A DNA stretch of 64,000 bases from Cryptomeria japonica (GCF_030272615.1 NC_081412.1:683772583-683836582), one strand, 5' to 3'; shown: positions 11,190-24,060, numbered from the stretch's first letter. The notes: generated by a model from the letters alone, not told the origin. Numbers and translations are program-made.

Positions 11190-12698
11190 CTCCTATCCCT
11201 AGGACTAGTAGTTGGAGGATGGTGACTAGATGTCCCCTCTTGATCTATTTGTGGGGGTGGTTCCATGGGTGTGTACCATGATGTGGAACGTGAGTGACTC
11301 CGCAAGGAGCTCCTACAATCCCTCTCCATCATGATCCCTCGGTATGTGGCTACCTATGCCTGAGGTGCTGCTAAATCGTGCTCTATTTATTGTAGTCTCT
11401 CTAGCAAGAATCTCTCCCTCTCTCTCCAAACCTCCATCTCAAGCTAAATAGGGGTGAATAATTCCTCATGTTGCCCCGCATTCCCCTGTGGTCTATGCAC
11501 TATCTATGAGAAGCTAGGGATGCATACAATCGTGATGAGATCTGACACTACATTCTGGATCAAAAAGCGACACTCTTGGAAACCAACTATAGAGATAGAG
11601 ATAGATTTTCATCAATAACATTCTATATCATGAAATTTAAAGATTAAGATGCAAAAACCAAACAATCACAAAGAATTTTATTTGGATCTCCCTCTCGCCA
11701 ATAGGGGTCATGGAGAGGGACCTCCTATGACTAGGACCCACTAGGATCTCCACACTCATAGTGTCTCTGCATGGTGGGCATAGGATAGTGGGGACTAGAA
11801 TCAAGACCTCTTATAGGGTCCTTCTCCAGTCGCGATGGAATGTTCGGTGGATCTAGGGCTATGGTGTCATCCCCAGAGTGATGAGGAACTTACTTTGACT
11901 CATCCTCCTTGCTCTTCTCCTCAACATCCTCCTCATCCTCTTCACCCTCTTAGTCCTCCCCTTCCTCCTCATCCTCTCCCTCCTCATCATCCTCCTCTCC
12001 ATTCTCCTCATCATCACCATCCTGACCTTCCTCTCGTACACTACTAGTATCTTTCTGCCCTACATCATCATCCTGATCATCTATACCCTCCTCACTAGGA
12101 TCCTCAGATGTGTCAGGCTCCTCCTTGTCACCTATGTGTCTCCATGGCCTAGGGTTCCCTCTAGGATAATATGCTAGAGAGATGGCTCTAGGGTATATCC
12201 TACCTCACCATGTGATGTATCACCCGTTTGTACCCACATCATCTCTATAATTGGTCACGATGTATCGATCCGACCCATCTAAATCTGTGATATCAATCTC
12301 ATTTCTAGTAGGCCTTAGAATGGCTCCTGACCTAGGAGTCACATGTGAGTGTCAAACCTAGATAGGCACATCTATAGGAACACACTACTCAAAACCAAAC
12401 TACAATCATACTTGATTGAATTAGAATAGGAAAACAATGTGGTTGTACCATCCCTCTAGTAGACGGTTCCATTGCATGGAAAAAAATTCTCTATGTATCC
12501 CCACCCACATGTACATCTTATGGTACGATCTCCATCTGATAACCTCTGTTGTTAGTCTATCAAAACTCACTCTCTAATGCAGTAGATCCCCAAATTGCCA
12601 CTCATAGGTAAGAGGATATGAAAACACTCTATGTTGCTCTGGAGCCAAGTCAATGGGTACCCCAGTGGGTCTAGTGCATGTAATGTGCTTGAATATCC
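11190..12698 (-). pseudogene. Decayed minus-strand reading frame with acidic C-terminal tail, unrecognised
   Basis: The minus strand holds a coding-like trail broken by several stops. From about 12330 it reads RSGAILRPTRNEIDITDLDGSD, then RAISLAYYPRGNPRPWRH near 12170. A long Asp/Glu tail follows at about 12110-11880. Possible further exon pieces lie at 11830-11720 (PTMQRHYECGDPSGS) and 11300-11200 (EPPPQIDQEGTSSHHPPTT), and the trail ends near 11200. I do not recognise the family. An acidic tail and decayed exons suggest a transposon gene. The plus-strand Pro/His-rich frame at 11835-12047 is only the reverse of the acidic tail. Confidence 0.4.
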
Positions 12699-13215
12699 CA
12701 CTAGTACATTTGGGGCTAATTTCTAACAATCGATCGTCAGAATTGTGACTACTTTTCGTCGAACTGGCGACAAAAAGATCCGTCAAAAACTCGTCATCGA
12801 ACTTTTTGATGATACCTTTAAATGTTAGAATTCTTTTGACACCATGGACTCTTCCGATGGTAGGCATGATCTCTCTTTTGATCAAAAAATTCATCGGACA
12901 TAGAGCATCCTGATCGGATGTTTGTTTATATTGCATCAGAATTTCAGCGAAAGTCTGAAACTTTGCACCGATGAGAATGTTGTTGGTCCAACGGTTTTAT
13001 CATTGGTCCAGTAATATGCATCGACAACCATTTGACAAGGAAGTTTCGTCAGACATACAACATCCTCGTCGGATGTTTGTGTAGTTTACATTGGAATTTC
13101 GATGAAATCCTGAAACTTTGCACCAACGATAATGTTTTTGGTTCGATGATTCCATCATCGGTGGAAAGTTTAGTCTCCATCGTAATTCCGACAGATTTTT
13201 TTTTTTAATTATTAT
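12699..13215 (+). mobile_element. En/Spm (CACTA) transposon terminus with subterminal repeats
   Basis: The sequence starts CACTAGTACATT, a canonical CACTA-type terminal inverted repeat. It continues into a subterminal zone dense in cgtcg and gacga motifs, typical of transposase-binding repeats. Two diverged tandem copies of about 150 bp follow (12885-13030 and 13045-13180), each holding catc-tgatcggatgttt-like and ctgaaactttgcacc blocks. The zone ends with cgtaattccgacag and a T-run at about 13197. A second terminus at 55156 shares the first 12 bp and the atggactct-ccgatgg block. The matching right end (ending TAGTG) was not found, so the element is partial or interrupted. Confidence 0.65.
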
Positions 13216-14584
13216 TATCTAGACTTAAAGCACACCTCATTTATATGTGCAGTGAATGATATTCTATCCCCATCAACTACCAATAGGGGGCATAGGTTTC
13301 AAGCTAATATGATCAGGGTACCATGATTGAGATGGTCCAGCTGCTAAGATGACTATATGAGCCACTGAGTACTAGTAAACCTATTAAAAATGGTGCTAAT
13401 AGGGAATTAACTAACCCAAATACAAGAGCCTTTAAAGCCAATCAGGGAGATGAAATGACTTTATCTACCTTATCTAAGTTAGTTGTTCTTGGGAGCTACC
13501 AAAACTTATCTACTATATATATAAATAAAATGAATTTATCTACTATATATACACATATTTCTTATAAGTATATCCCAAATTGATAATCTCATATAAAGTG
13601 TCATCCTATGTCAATACATAACATATACCTATTGAATGACATGTATATATCTCATACTAATTAGTCACTCGGTATTATATATTCAACATATATTCAAAGA
13701 CGATAATCATGCATTCCGGACTACATGAATATCCTCTTTAATAAAATAAATCACATGTACAAGGTTATTGGGTTGATCGAGTCCAATAGAAAAGTACAAT
13801 AGGTAAAGATAGTACTAAAAATAATGTTATGAGCATCTTACAAGAAAATAGAAATGCATTATGACCACCCATAAAACACTTGATATAAAATAGTTCCAAC
13901 CTTTCTTTTGTTTAAGTAACTATGGTATTTGAATTTAAATTTTGGTATAAAAAAATAAAATTTTAAAGGCCATCTCTCCCCCTGTATAGTTCAACATGCC
14001 CACATGTTTACTCCTAAAATTTTTCAACTCATTTAGATATCTAATTTTCTAGTTATGAAATTGATCTTGGGACCTATGGGTTATGTGCCCATAATATACT
14101 TAAGTGAAGTTAGCATAAACCATATCAATTATGTTCAATTACATCAATCTCCACTTGGATTGTTTAATATACATATCATCAATGATTACAATGATTATTT
14201 CAATATACATTTGAATTACAACTTGCAAGAATAGATGAAAGAGAAAGAACATGTGTTGAGGAAGGTGGAAGTGCTCTTTGAGGTGATCATGAATTGAGTC
14301 CATCGGTCCCCAACGGTGGTTTGCAATGCCACCCAACCACGTGGAACCCTTAGGTCCACCCCATCATGCTTGTGGAGATAGTTCCAAATAGTCAATCAAA
14401 GTATACAAGGGGGACGATAGGATCACACATGCCATACATGATGCATACATGACACAAGTAATGGAACAATACAGTGCAACATCAATAGAGAAGGATGATA
14501 CCAAGTCATGAATCCACATAGCGTCACTACTTTAAAACTACACAAGGTATGAGATTCTAGAGTGCAGTGGAGGAAGTGTCATCT
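13216..14584. other. AT-rich non-coding stretch, nothing recognised
   Basis: No family motif or long frame is seen on either strand. Short dinucleotide-rich patches occur (tatatata near 13510-13550). The open frame at 14139-14336 on the minus strand has no supporting feature. The stretch may be interior sequence of the CACTA element that begins at 12699. Confidence 0.3.
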
Positions 14585-15155
14585 TATGTGCTCATGGGGA
14601 TGCACCATATGGAACCAAGAATTCTCTCATATGGACGAGAATGTCGATCATGCAATCCTTATGCTACATGAGCAAACATGTCTCTTCTGATAAGTCCCAA
14701 TGCTCGATGTACGGGCATGCCTTTCATCATATGTGCTCATGGGGATGCACCATATGGAACCAATCATTCTCTCATACAGACGAGAATAATGATCACACAA
14801 TCCCTATGCTACATGAGTGGGCCTATCTCTTTGCACAAGTACCAACGCTCCATGTGTGGGCTTTCCTTTCATTGTATGTGCTTACGGGAATGCACCATAT
14901 GGAACCAATCATTCTCTCATTCAGACAAGAACGACGATCACACAATCCCTCTTCTACATGAGCGGGCATGTCTCTTTCCAGAAGTCCTAATGCTCGATGT
15001 GCAGGCATGCCTTTCATCATATGTTCTCTTGGGGATGGACCATATGGAACCAAGCATTCTCTCATGTGAATGAGAACAACAATCACATAATCCTTGTGTG
15101 AGTGGGCATTCCTCTTCACACATGTCCTAATGGTCCATGTGCGAGCATACCTTCC
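14585..15155. repeat. 145-bp tandem repeat, four copies
   Basis: The block caccatatggaacc recurs at 14603, 14748, 14893 and (as gaccatatggaacc) 15038, exactly 145 bp apart each time. Each unit also carries gggcatgcctttcatcat-like and ctacatgagcgggc-like segments. Copies differ at perhaps 10-15% of positions by eye. Because 145 is not a multiple of three, overlapping open frames occur on both strands; I do not take these as genes. Confidence 0.85.
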
Positions 15156-15281
15156 CAAAACACCTTTGGTGTTGTGATAGCACTCAAGGTGTTCTCAAGG
15201 AACCAATTATCTTGTTATTTGTTTTCACCCAAGTCTATTATTATGTTATCACTTGATTACAAAGCTCCCCAAACATGAATG

Positions 15282-16419
15282 TGTTACTACTTATCAGATT
15301 GCCATTAGCTTTATGTAAAAGTTATACTATATACTCTAGTCAGTTATCTATTACCAAAATATTTAGTCGGTATGTACAGTCTAGTCAGTTACAGAAGAAA
15401 GCAGTCATAGAACGCAGTATACACTGAGCTATCTACTGAGTATCTTTACATGTTTACCAAGTAGCAAGAAGACACACCGAGTTGATTTACACTGAGTGAA
15501 ATGTGTTACTAGATTCATTGAACCTGGACATGCATATGAAAACATGTTACAAGATCGAGGCACATCTAACCGTTATCACATTAGAAATTGCACTTAAAGA
15601 TTGTGTATGATTTTGAGGTTATCTAACCAATGAAATATTTTATATGATTATTCATTCAATAAATCATGTTTGTAAGATCGAAGCAATGAATTGGATCACC
15701 GTCATAAGAGATCTATTTATACAGCATGAGTTAAGAGTTAAAGGTCTGTGCATGAGTGTAATAAGACTGTTATAGAGACAGAGAGGTCACTAAGAAGGTT
15801 TTTAGAGAATAGTCGAAGAACAGAGTAAACAGAAGGGTTTACCGAGTTACTATATGGGTTACCGAGGTATGCTATAAGCAAGGTAATCTATTCTGAGCAC
15901 ATAGAATCTGCTATAACATTTCAAATGTAAAGTTGCAGATATTTGTAATGATTTTATTGTAATATTGTGAAGTTGAAAGAGAAACCTTTAACAGGGTAAA
16001 AGACTCTAATCAGGTCTATAAATTGTAAAGCCTCTAACCAGGTGCAACATTTAGATGAAGTGTTGTAAAATCCTTTAGCAAGGTAGATCTAACAGATCTT
16101 ATTACTCCTAATAGGGTAAGCTATCAGAAATAGCTAAACATGTAGCTCTAATCGAGCACTCTTTATTATTGCAGTAGTGAAGTTGTGGGTGCCATCCCCA
16201 CAGCAATTTTTCTCTCTAACCAATAGTTTCTGCGTAACCAAAATATATGTGTTATGGAGTGAATCATGTATGATTGTTATCTATTTGTTTTAGTTTTATA
16301 TTATGTTATTGCACTATTCAATTTATGCATAACAATAAAGATATTGTTGAAGAAATGTTTTGAAGTACTGGTTCACCCCTCCTCTCTCAGTACATTAGCT
16401 TTCCATATTGGGCCTAACA
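15282..16419 (+). repeat. 5' LTR of element A
   Basis: The repeat begins TGTTAC and ends CTAACA. It is matched over its full length by 22125-23262. A TATA-like tatttatac lies near 15715. The stretch ctaacagggta / aaccaggtg recurs near the 3' part, a feature shared in style with the LTR of element G. The small open frame at 16266-16496 spans the LTR edge and is not a gene. Confidence 0.9.
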
Positions 16420-16421
16420 AT

Positions 16422-16433
16422 TGGTATCAGAGC
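16422..16433 (+). promoter_or_regulatory. Primer-binding site of element A (initiator tRNA-Met type)
   Basis: TGGTATCAGAGC stands two bases after the LTR edge. This is the usual plant copia primer site complementary to the 3' end of initiator tRNA-Met. Confidence 0.9.
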
Positions 16434-16481
16434 TTAAATCTTGGAAAAGGGTTTAGCTACCTAAAGAGAAAGATCTTATCA

Positions 16482-17834
16482 ATGGAAGGCTATTAACAAT
16501 CTCGGAGGATTGCGTATCTGCAAGAAGAGGTGGATCATGATAATCAAGTGATTGCAAACATGCAAAGGCAAATGCAAAAATCTTTGAAAGTGAGAAGAAG
16601 ATTATCTGATGATTTGTAGGACTCTCAAGAGTTAGTGGAACAAATTGAGACATCATCTGAGAACAGTATATCTGAAGAAACTGAAGAAAGGATTGGAGTA
16701 TTGAAAGAAAAGAACAAAGCACGGGCTGATCAACTAAAAGCAATGAAAAGAGAACATGAACATTTCAGCACACAGATGACTAAAAATCTAGATGCATTGG
16801 GAACAGCTAAGGATAAAGTAAGAGATCTAGAAAGAGAGAAACAACAACTTGAAGTTTTAGTATCTGATGAGAATGATGAAATCACAAGATTGAATAGAAT
16901 TCAACAAAACCTATTAGATCAACTAGGTTATGCACATCATGAAGCAATTTTGAAGAATGATGAGAATCAAGCATTGAAACTTGAAGTATCAAAGCTAACC
17001 GATGAACTTGAAATAGAGAAGAAATCCAAAGAAACACTGAAGAAGAGTTATGAAGCATCAAAGATGTTGGATGAGCAACTGAACAGAAGATGACCCAACA
17101 AAGATGCAAGACTCGGTTACAAAGGAAAAGACTCTACCGAGAAGAGAATTCATACTACCAAGAGAGGAGAATCATCAAAGCAAGCTAGAAATAGGAATAA
17201 CATCAAAAGAAAGAAGCCTATTTGCAACTATTGTGGAAATCAAGGTCACACTGCCAACATATGACAAATCAGAAAAGGTAAGCAACTGAATGTCACTAAG
17301 TCCAATGGTTATTGTTACAATTACAATAAATATGGTCACACATCTAATTAATGTAGGACAAAGTCTGTTAACAATTATCAAAAGGCAAAATTCAAAGGGT
17401 TTTGTAAAAACTGCAATAGATATGGACATAGTACCGAGAAGTGCTGGTTTAAGCAAAAGAACTTTATGTGGTATGCACACCAAGCAAATGCTAGAAGTTA
17501 CTGAACTCACACAGATCCTTACCAACAATATTTTGCAGTACCATGGGATTACAATACAAGGATATGGTGTGAATGTTTGTGAAGATATGGACATATTAGT
17601 GCTAACTTCTTTATAAGGTTTGGAATGAACAACCGAAGATCATGGAGAAATCTTGGTATGGCATGTTTTCATTGTCACAAAGTGGGACACTTAGCTGGAG
17701 ATTGCAGAGATCAACCTAGAAAAGACACTAAGGAAATAAAAGAAAAATTAAAGATGATTTGGAAAAAGAAGGAAATTGTGTCAAATGAAGAAAGAACCTT
17801 ACCTACAGAGTTATGTGCTCCTATTCCAAATTAA
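16482..17834 (+). pseudogene. Gag-like frame of element A: coiled coil plus up to five CCHC zinc knuckles
   Basis: A single frame from the ATG at 16482 to 17834 (about 450 codons) is interrupted by at least seven in-frame stops. Residues 10-200 are strongly heptad-like and charged (EEVDHDNQVIANMQRQMQK, then a clean stretch at 16635-17090), predicting a coiled coil. A basic linker follows. Then come CCHC-type motifs (C-x2-C-x4-H-x4-C): CNYCGNQGHTAN with its last Cys turned into a stop, CYNYNKYGHTSN with its second Cys changed, CKNCNRYGHSTEKC intact, a strongly decayed fourth near 17570, and CFHCHKVGHLAGDC intact at about 17664. Knuckles of this kind bind retroelement RNA. I see no usual copia Gag N-terminal fold, so this is a gag-like protein by zinc knuckles and position only. 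Confidence 0.75.
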
Positions 17835-18390
17835 TCAGTAAAGGTATGAAGGGACTGTATTCTCTAAAGGTTAAAATCTCAACAATTCCTATTCTATTAT
17901 GTACAAAATTGAAAATCTGCATAGTTAAGATGTAATAGTAAGTTTGAAATTCTTTCAAAGTCTTTGAAGCACTTTACAAGAAACCTGTCAAGTCGGTGAA
18001 TGCAGGAAGTCTGTCAAGTCGGTAAATGAAGGAAATTTGGTTACTTGGTTAAAACGGAAAAAGGAGAGTAAATTGGTTAAAGGTGAACCAAGTGCATTTA
18101 ATATTTTTGACCTAACCCACATGGAGCCCGATAATGTATTTTGTGTACTTAAAAGCATTTTCACGATCATTTACACTTACCAAGTTTTTGAGAAAGTAGA
18201 GCAAGCGATTCAAAGGTGATCAAACCTCCTACAAAGAAAATTCAAGGTATTTACATCAAATCTCAACACATTGTTAAGCTAATTTACCGAGCGTATCTAG
18301 TTGCCATTATCTGCTAAGTACAAAGCATCTATCATTTGAAAACTTGAAACCTTAAGGACTTTTTGTTAGTTTTTTATCTAAAATCTTCAA
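17835..18390. other. Spacer between the gag-like frame and the long frame of element A
   Basis: About 550 bp with no supported gene. Short open frames on both strands (17988-18219) carry no recognisable motif. The repeated phrase gtcaagtcggt occurs twice near 17990-18025. Confidence 0.4.
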
Positions 18391-21300
18391 ATGGCGTGCA
18401 AGATCCAAGATCCCATAGTTGTCAAGAATGTAGAGAAGCCCTCATTGAAATACTCTTTGACTCCCAAAGTTGCTTCTGAACCGGATGACAAAACCACCTT
18501 TTCACTCATCCCAGACAGAGTGTTGTTAGTCGAAGATGTGAGATTCTTCACCAAATGTCATGTTGAAGAACTTGGTCATGTTGAAATCAGAGATACCTAT
18601 GAGGAGCTATGTACCGATGGTATATTGAACAGCAAGTATGAGCACATCAAAGTCAAGGGATTAATTGAAGCCCTAACCTATCCTCATGTGTTCAATCCCC
18701 AGTGGGTCAAGTTTGTTCTGAGCAGAGTTCACGATGATTTCATGTGGCTAGAAGAGCAACCATTCAAGATTACCAAGGAAATCATTCATCTGATTACCGG
18801 TTACCCTATCTATGATCATGCCCGAGCCCAGAAGATGATAGCACAAAAGGAATTGATCAGTTTAACCAGAGTGGAATCTGATTGCAAAGGATTGAAACTG
18901 AATAATGTCACTGATGAAGAATTAAAATTTTCCATTAGAGTAATGGGCTACTATTTCTTCCAATCGGCAAGGGAAAACAATGTTCCCTATGCAGCAATAG
19001 ACTTGGCATACAAAATTATGAAAAAGGGAATGAAAATTGACCTATGCAAGGTATTGCTGAAGAACCTATTTGAAAATCTGAACACCATCAGGAAGCCAAA
19101 GAAGAATAACTCAGCTAATACTCTAAAGTTCAGATCACTACTGGTATGCATGTTTTTCTACTTTGAAAAATTCTTTCCATCAGTCAGTAAAGTTGTTTGG
19201 GAGCTACACCGACCAATCACCCATCAGATTAATGACTTCATTAAGAAGTTAGGAGATAATTTCAATGATATCATGGATGATTACTTCAGTAAATTTCAAG
19301 AGAAAATGCATAACAGATATAGGATACCACCCCAGCTAGTAGAGAAATACAAAAATGATATATGTTTTCAAGTTGACACTGATTACTGTTATGTGAATGT
19401 TGTGGAACCAAGGACTTAATCTTTGTCACCAATGGGTTACGAGATTGATTTTGACATCACAAAACATCAAATTGATGCATTTCTTACATTTCCTAGACAT
19501 GCTACCAAGCTAAGGTATGGTACCTATGAGGAAGTAAAGGAAAAGGTAAAGATGAATATTGTAGTACCCAAAGCTACAAGAAAGGCAACAAAGATGATTA
19601 AGGCATTGTCTGAGAAATTTGGAGAAAACTCTTCCTCTACACCTGTCAAAGGCACCATTGCCATTACCAAAGAGGAATCTAAAGCCCAAGAGGCAGCTAT
19701 AACACTAAGGACTAAATTGCCTAAGGGTAAAGTGTTAAAGAGAAAGAAATAGGACATATCAAAAGTCTCACCGACTCCACCTCCTATAAAGCGGCCTAAC
19801 ACTAGAGCATCTACAACCTCACCGAGTAAGAAGACAAAGAGTGTTACTATTCCCAAGGTAACAAAGACATACAAGAAATCTACTCAGAGACTCATTTTGG
19901 CAAAAGAGTCTAGTGATACTGAATCAAAAGATGCAAGCAAATTCCAGATTGTCAAGAGCAAGAAGGTAAATGTACATAGTGTTGAAAACTCTTGTGCTAA
20001 TCTAAAAGAATATGGTGGATTTGAAGGATTTAGATTTGTTAAGTATGAAACTAGGAACAATGATGAAAAGAGACAAATTGAAGAAGCTGTCATCTGCACA
20101 CTTCTAAAGTTCCAGTTAGCTCCATTGGAACTAGCTAAGTCACTTCCAAATGAACTATATCTGCATATTGATAATAGGTGGAAGTATGCAATGGACTCAG
20201 AGAAACAAATCAGAGAAAGAAGTCTAGTCCATCTCTTTTCTAATATGTCAATAGCTGAAATAAAGGACCATTTGATAACCTACAATTCAAAGTTTCTTGT
20301 CAAACAGAGAGCCTTAAAACTGATGAATGGGCTATATATTGACGTAGAAAATGAGACAAAAGCAAAGTGGTAGGAAAACTTCAAAATCAAGGATGTTGGT
20401 GAACAAGCTACAGTTGAAATCGTTGATGTCACCAAGCAAGGTCCTGATGATACCGAACAAGACCCTGCTGACACCATTCAAATAGATGAAGATGTCATGG
20501 ATATAGAAGCACCTGAGCAGGAAATGATAGAAGGCACTACATATGCAAAACTTGTATCTAGTGAATCCATCTTGGAACAAGTTCAGCCTTATCCACCGGT
20601 CAAGCAACCTGTCTCAATTGAAACTCCTCAGGATACAGATCAAGGCACTAAAGGTCATAAATCTGCAACAAGAGAAGGTACTACTCAAGAGAAGACATCT
20701 CAAGCACCTTTTGGCACTGAGAATGTTGCAACTGAGACACCAAGCACGGAGACACTGAAGGATTCTATAGAGACTAAACGAACCAATCAAAGTGTTGCCT
20801 CTACCGAGCAACCTACTGAGGGTAATCAAGCCTCACAAGCACTTGTCCTAATTCCATCAATGAAAGGTAAAGAAAAGAAAGTGAAGAAGCATAGTTTAAA
20901 ACTTGATTTGTCAAAACTAATAGTGTTGCCCAATATTGATATATCAAAATTGAAAGGGCAAGCACTCATTGATTTCAGAGAACTATGCAAAGTAAAGGCC
21001 GAACAAGAGAAGCAAATGGCCATTCAAAAGAAAAATAAAGTACTTCAGAAGGTAAAAGAACTCCTAATAGATATGCTACCTAAAGCTACAGTATCAATAG
21101 ATGTAGCCATCCACATTCAACTAGATGAACTCCTAACAAAGATAGAAACATCTGGAGTATTTGAGCAAGCTGAAAGACAAAGATCTCACTACCAAAATGA
21201 AAGAAGAGGTACAAAAAGCTATCACTATTGGCAAAGTTAAACTTGTCAAATTTATTGTTGAGTTGACTCCTCAACTCAAACATGTTCATTATTTATTTCA

Positions 21301-21736
21301 AAAACTCTGCACATTTTCTTTATTCATTAAAGACATTAAGAATAAAACAGAGGCAATTGAGAAAGAGATCACCGATCTCTCAAGTAAGTTGACCACAGAG
21401 CCAAATTCAATTCAGAATTTTTATACAAATCTTCAACAACTCATGGCTCAACAATTGGACTTAAGAAATGAAGAACACAAGATCAGGATGGACATAATGA
21501 CACTTCAGACATTATTCCTTCCACATCTTTCATCAGTCTAAGAATAGATCAACCGAGCCACATACCTATCTATTACTCAAGAAGGAAGCACTCTAGATGG
21601 CTTAATATCGCTATTGGCTAATATTCAAGCACAAAATTCTTTTAGTGTAAAGGATGCACTCTCTGTCACTCTCACTGATGCCGGGACCAAATACAAATCT
21701 ATTTTTGACCAGTTACCGCCCCCAAATGGAAATTAA
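18391..21736 (+). pseudogene. Long unknown frame of element A (about 1,100 codons)
   Basis: From the ATG at 18391 one frame runs to 21240 with only three in-frame stops (TAA 19417, TAG 19750, TAG 20371). It then shifts by one base near 21161-21240 and runs to a TAA at 21734. Residues 1-345 look globular and clean; a notable segment is FMWLEEQPFKITKEIIHLITG, in the style of plant transposon-borne 'mobile domain' proteins. Residues 390-480 are basic and Pro/Thr-rich with nuclear-signal-like KRKK and SKKTKS. A second compact region follows at 510-655, then a Thr/Glu-rich linker. The C-terminus is Lys/Leu/Glu-rich and probably coiled coil. No Pol motif is present. I do not know its function. Frames B (25693-34076) and C (57706-59844) have the same layout. 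Confidence 0.75.
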
Positions 21737-22124
21737 GTTTTGATGTTTGTCAAAAAGGGGGAGTAATATGATAGTCTTGGGGGAGCAATACAATATAAGG
21801 GGAGTGATATAGTTTTGATATAGTATTGAGAGAATGATATAGTATTCAAGGATAGTATACAGGGGGAGTATATCGAGCAGAGTAAGTAGAGTATCAAAGA
21901 GCAGTATACAGAACAGTAAGCAATGCACACAAGAACAAATCACCAAGCATGCAAAATCAGAGTTATGTACAGTATATCGACAAGGGGAGTATATCTGATA
22001 TATTATTTTATTGACTATTGTATATACTATCAGTGTAGTCATTTTGCAAAGTATATAGATTTTTGAGTTATAACTTTGAAAGTAGTTTTTTTCAAACATC
22101 TCAACTAATGTCAAAAGGGGAGAT
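21737..22124 (+). other. 3' untranslated part and polypurine tract of element A
   Basis: A non-coding stretch rich in gggggagtatat-like phrases (near 21780, 21860, 21985) separates the long frame from the right LTR. It ends in the polypurine tract aaaaggggagat at 22113-22124, directly before the LTR's TG, where plus-strand DNA synthesis would start. Confidence 0.8.
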
Positions 22125-23262
22125 TGTTACTACTTATCAGATTACCATTAGTTTTATGTCAAAGTTATACTATATACTCTAGTCAGTTATCTATTATCGA
22201 AATATTCAGTCGGTATGTATAGTCTAGTCGGTTACAGAAGAAAGCAGTCACAGAACGTAGTATACACCGAGCTATCTACCGAGTATCTTTACATGTTTAC
22301 CAAGCAGAAAGAAGACACACCGAGTTGATTTACACTGAGTGAAATGTGTTACCAGATTCATTGAACCTGGACATGCATATGAAAACATGTTACAAGATCA
22401 AGGCACATCTAGCCGTTATCACATTGGAAATTGCACTTAAAGATTGTGTATGATTTTGAGGTTATCTAACCAATGAAATATTTTATATGATTATTCATTC
22501 AATAAATCGTGTTTGTAAGATCGAAGCAATGAATTGGATCACCGTCATAAGAGATCTATTTATACGGCATGAGTTAAGAGTTAAAGATGTGTGCATGAGT
22601 GTAAGAAGACTGTTACAGAGACACAGAGGTCACCGACAAGGTTTTTAGAGAATAGTTGAAGAACAGAGTAAACAAAAGGGTTTACCGAGTTACTATATGG
22701 GTTACTGAGGTATGCTATAAACAAGGTAATCTATTCTGAGCACATAGAATCTGCTATAACATTTCAAATGTAAAGTTGCAGATATTTGTAATGATTTTAT
22801 TGTAATATTGTGAAGTTGAAAGAGAAACCTTTAACAGGGTAAAAGACTCTAATCAAGTCTATAAATTGTAAAGCCTCTAACCAGGTGCATCATTTAGATG
22901 AAGTGTTGTAAAATCCTTTAGCAAGGTAGATCTAATAGATCTTGTTACTCCTAACAGGGTAAGCTATCAGAAATAGCTAAACATGTAGCTCTAATCGAGC
23001 ACTCTTTATTATTGCAATAGTGAAGTTGTGGGTGCCATCCCCACCATAGTTTTTCTCTCTAACCAAGAGTTTCTGTGTAACCAAAATATATGTGTTATGG
23101 AGTGAATCATGTATGATTGTTACCTATTTGTTTTAGTTTTATATGATGTTACTACACTATTTGGTTTATGCATAACAGTAAAGATATTGTTGAAGAAATG
23201 TTTTGAAGTACTGATTCATCCCTCCCCTCTCAGTACATTAGCTTTCCATATTAGGCCTAACA
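22125..23262 (+). repeat. 3' LTR of element A
   Basis: This is the full-length partner of 15282-16419 with the same length of 1138 bp. It ends CCTAACA and is followed by the target duplication GAATG. Differences from the left copy are mainly C/T and A/G transitions. Confidence 0.9.
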
Positions 23263-24060
23263 GAATGTCAAGCATACCACTTTCAGATGAGAGACATGAG
23301 TGGGAGCCACTCCCTAGACTCACTCTAGGACTAAGCTCATGCCATATCTAAATGCAAGACATCTTAAATACATCAAATTGTTTTCAATTGCAAAATATCA
23401 TTTTCATACATAAGCAAGACATACTCAATTGGGCACAACACCAAGAGAATGGATCCCAATCGATCCCTTATCAAAATTCACATATATGTTATCATGATTC
23501 CATAATAGAATATCATCTCAAAATCATCAAATAACACTTTTTAATAATTCCCAAGTTTGGACCAAAAACCAGTCATGAGGCCAATTACCATTGATGGATG
23601 AATGAATGAAGGATTTTAATGACGTCCACAAGACTAAATAGTCTATGGGACCAAGACAAACACCCTTAACTGATGGACCTCAAAAACCTTGAAATTTCAA
23701 AGTGCATAAAATAAAAATACAAGAATAGCCTTTTGATTCTAATCAACTCAACAATACAATACTCTCTCGATTCGTCATTTCAACATCCCAAATAGAATTG
23801 AACAACATAACCTCATATATACTCGTAATTTCCAAATTTGGTTCATACAAATCATATAACCATACAAATGGAGAAATTTAAATTGGAAGAATACTTTGAT
23901 TCACTCAACAATTCATTTGCAACAAACTAAAATCAATTCAATTGAAAAATAAAGAAGGAATTTGAGTTCCTACCTCAAACTTGACCAAATCTTCAAATTG
24001 AAGATGTAATTGAACATAATTGAGATGAGACATGAGTTTTTGTTAACCCTACTTTTTGAG
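23263..24060. other. Non-coding stretch between element A and the leader of element B
   Basis: This continues the sequence interrupted at 15281. It is AT-rich, shows no frame with family motifs, and I see no LTR edge in it. Confidence 0.3.

Larger units (their letters stand above)
15282..23262 (+). mobile_element. Element A: complete non-autonomous copia-type LTR retrotransposon
   Basis: Two direct repeats of 1138 bp (15282-16419 and 22125-23262) start TGTTACTACTTATC and end CCTAACA. The flanking 5-bp target duplication is GAATG (15277-15281 and 23263-23267). A tRNA-iMet-type primer site follows the left LTR and a purine tract precedes the right LTR, so the element is structurally complete at 7981 bp. 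Inside are a gag-like frame with zinc knuckles and a separate frame of about 1,100 codons. No protease, integrase, reverse transcriptase or RNase H was seen, so mobilisation needed proteins from elsewhere. The LTRs differ at about 18 of the first 350 aligned bases, mostly transitions, so the insertion is not recent. Confidence 0.9.

Noticed and set aside
11835-12047. Plus-strand open frame rich in Pro and His
   Set aside because: It is the reverse of a GAG/GAT-rich stretch that encodes an acidic tail on the minus strand; low complexity, with no independent support.
14641-15158. Overlapping open frames on both strands in the tandem-repeat block
   Set aside because: They come from the 145-bp repeat unit, which shifts phase from copy to copy; no protein family motif is present.
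15282-23262. Element A as an ordinary autonomous copia element with decayed pol
   Set aside because: No trace of protease, integrase, RT or RNase H motifs occurs in any frame between the gag-like region and the right LTR; the long frame there is continuous and unrelated.
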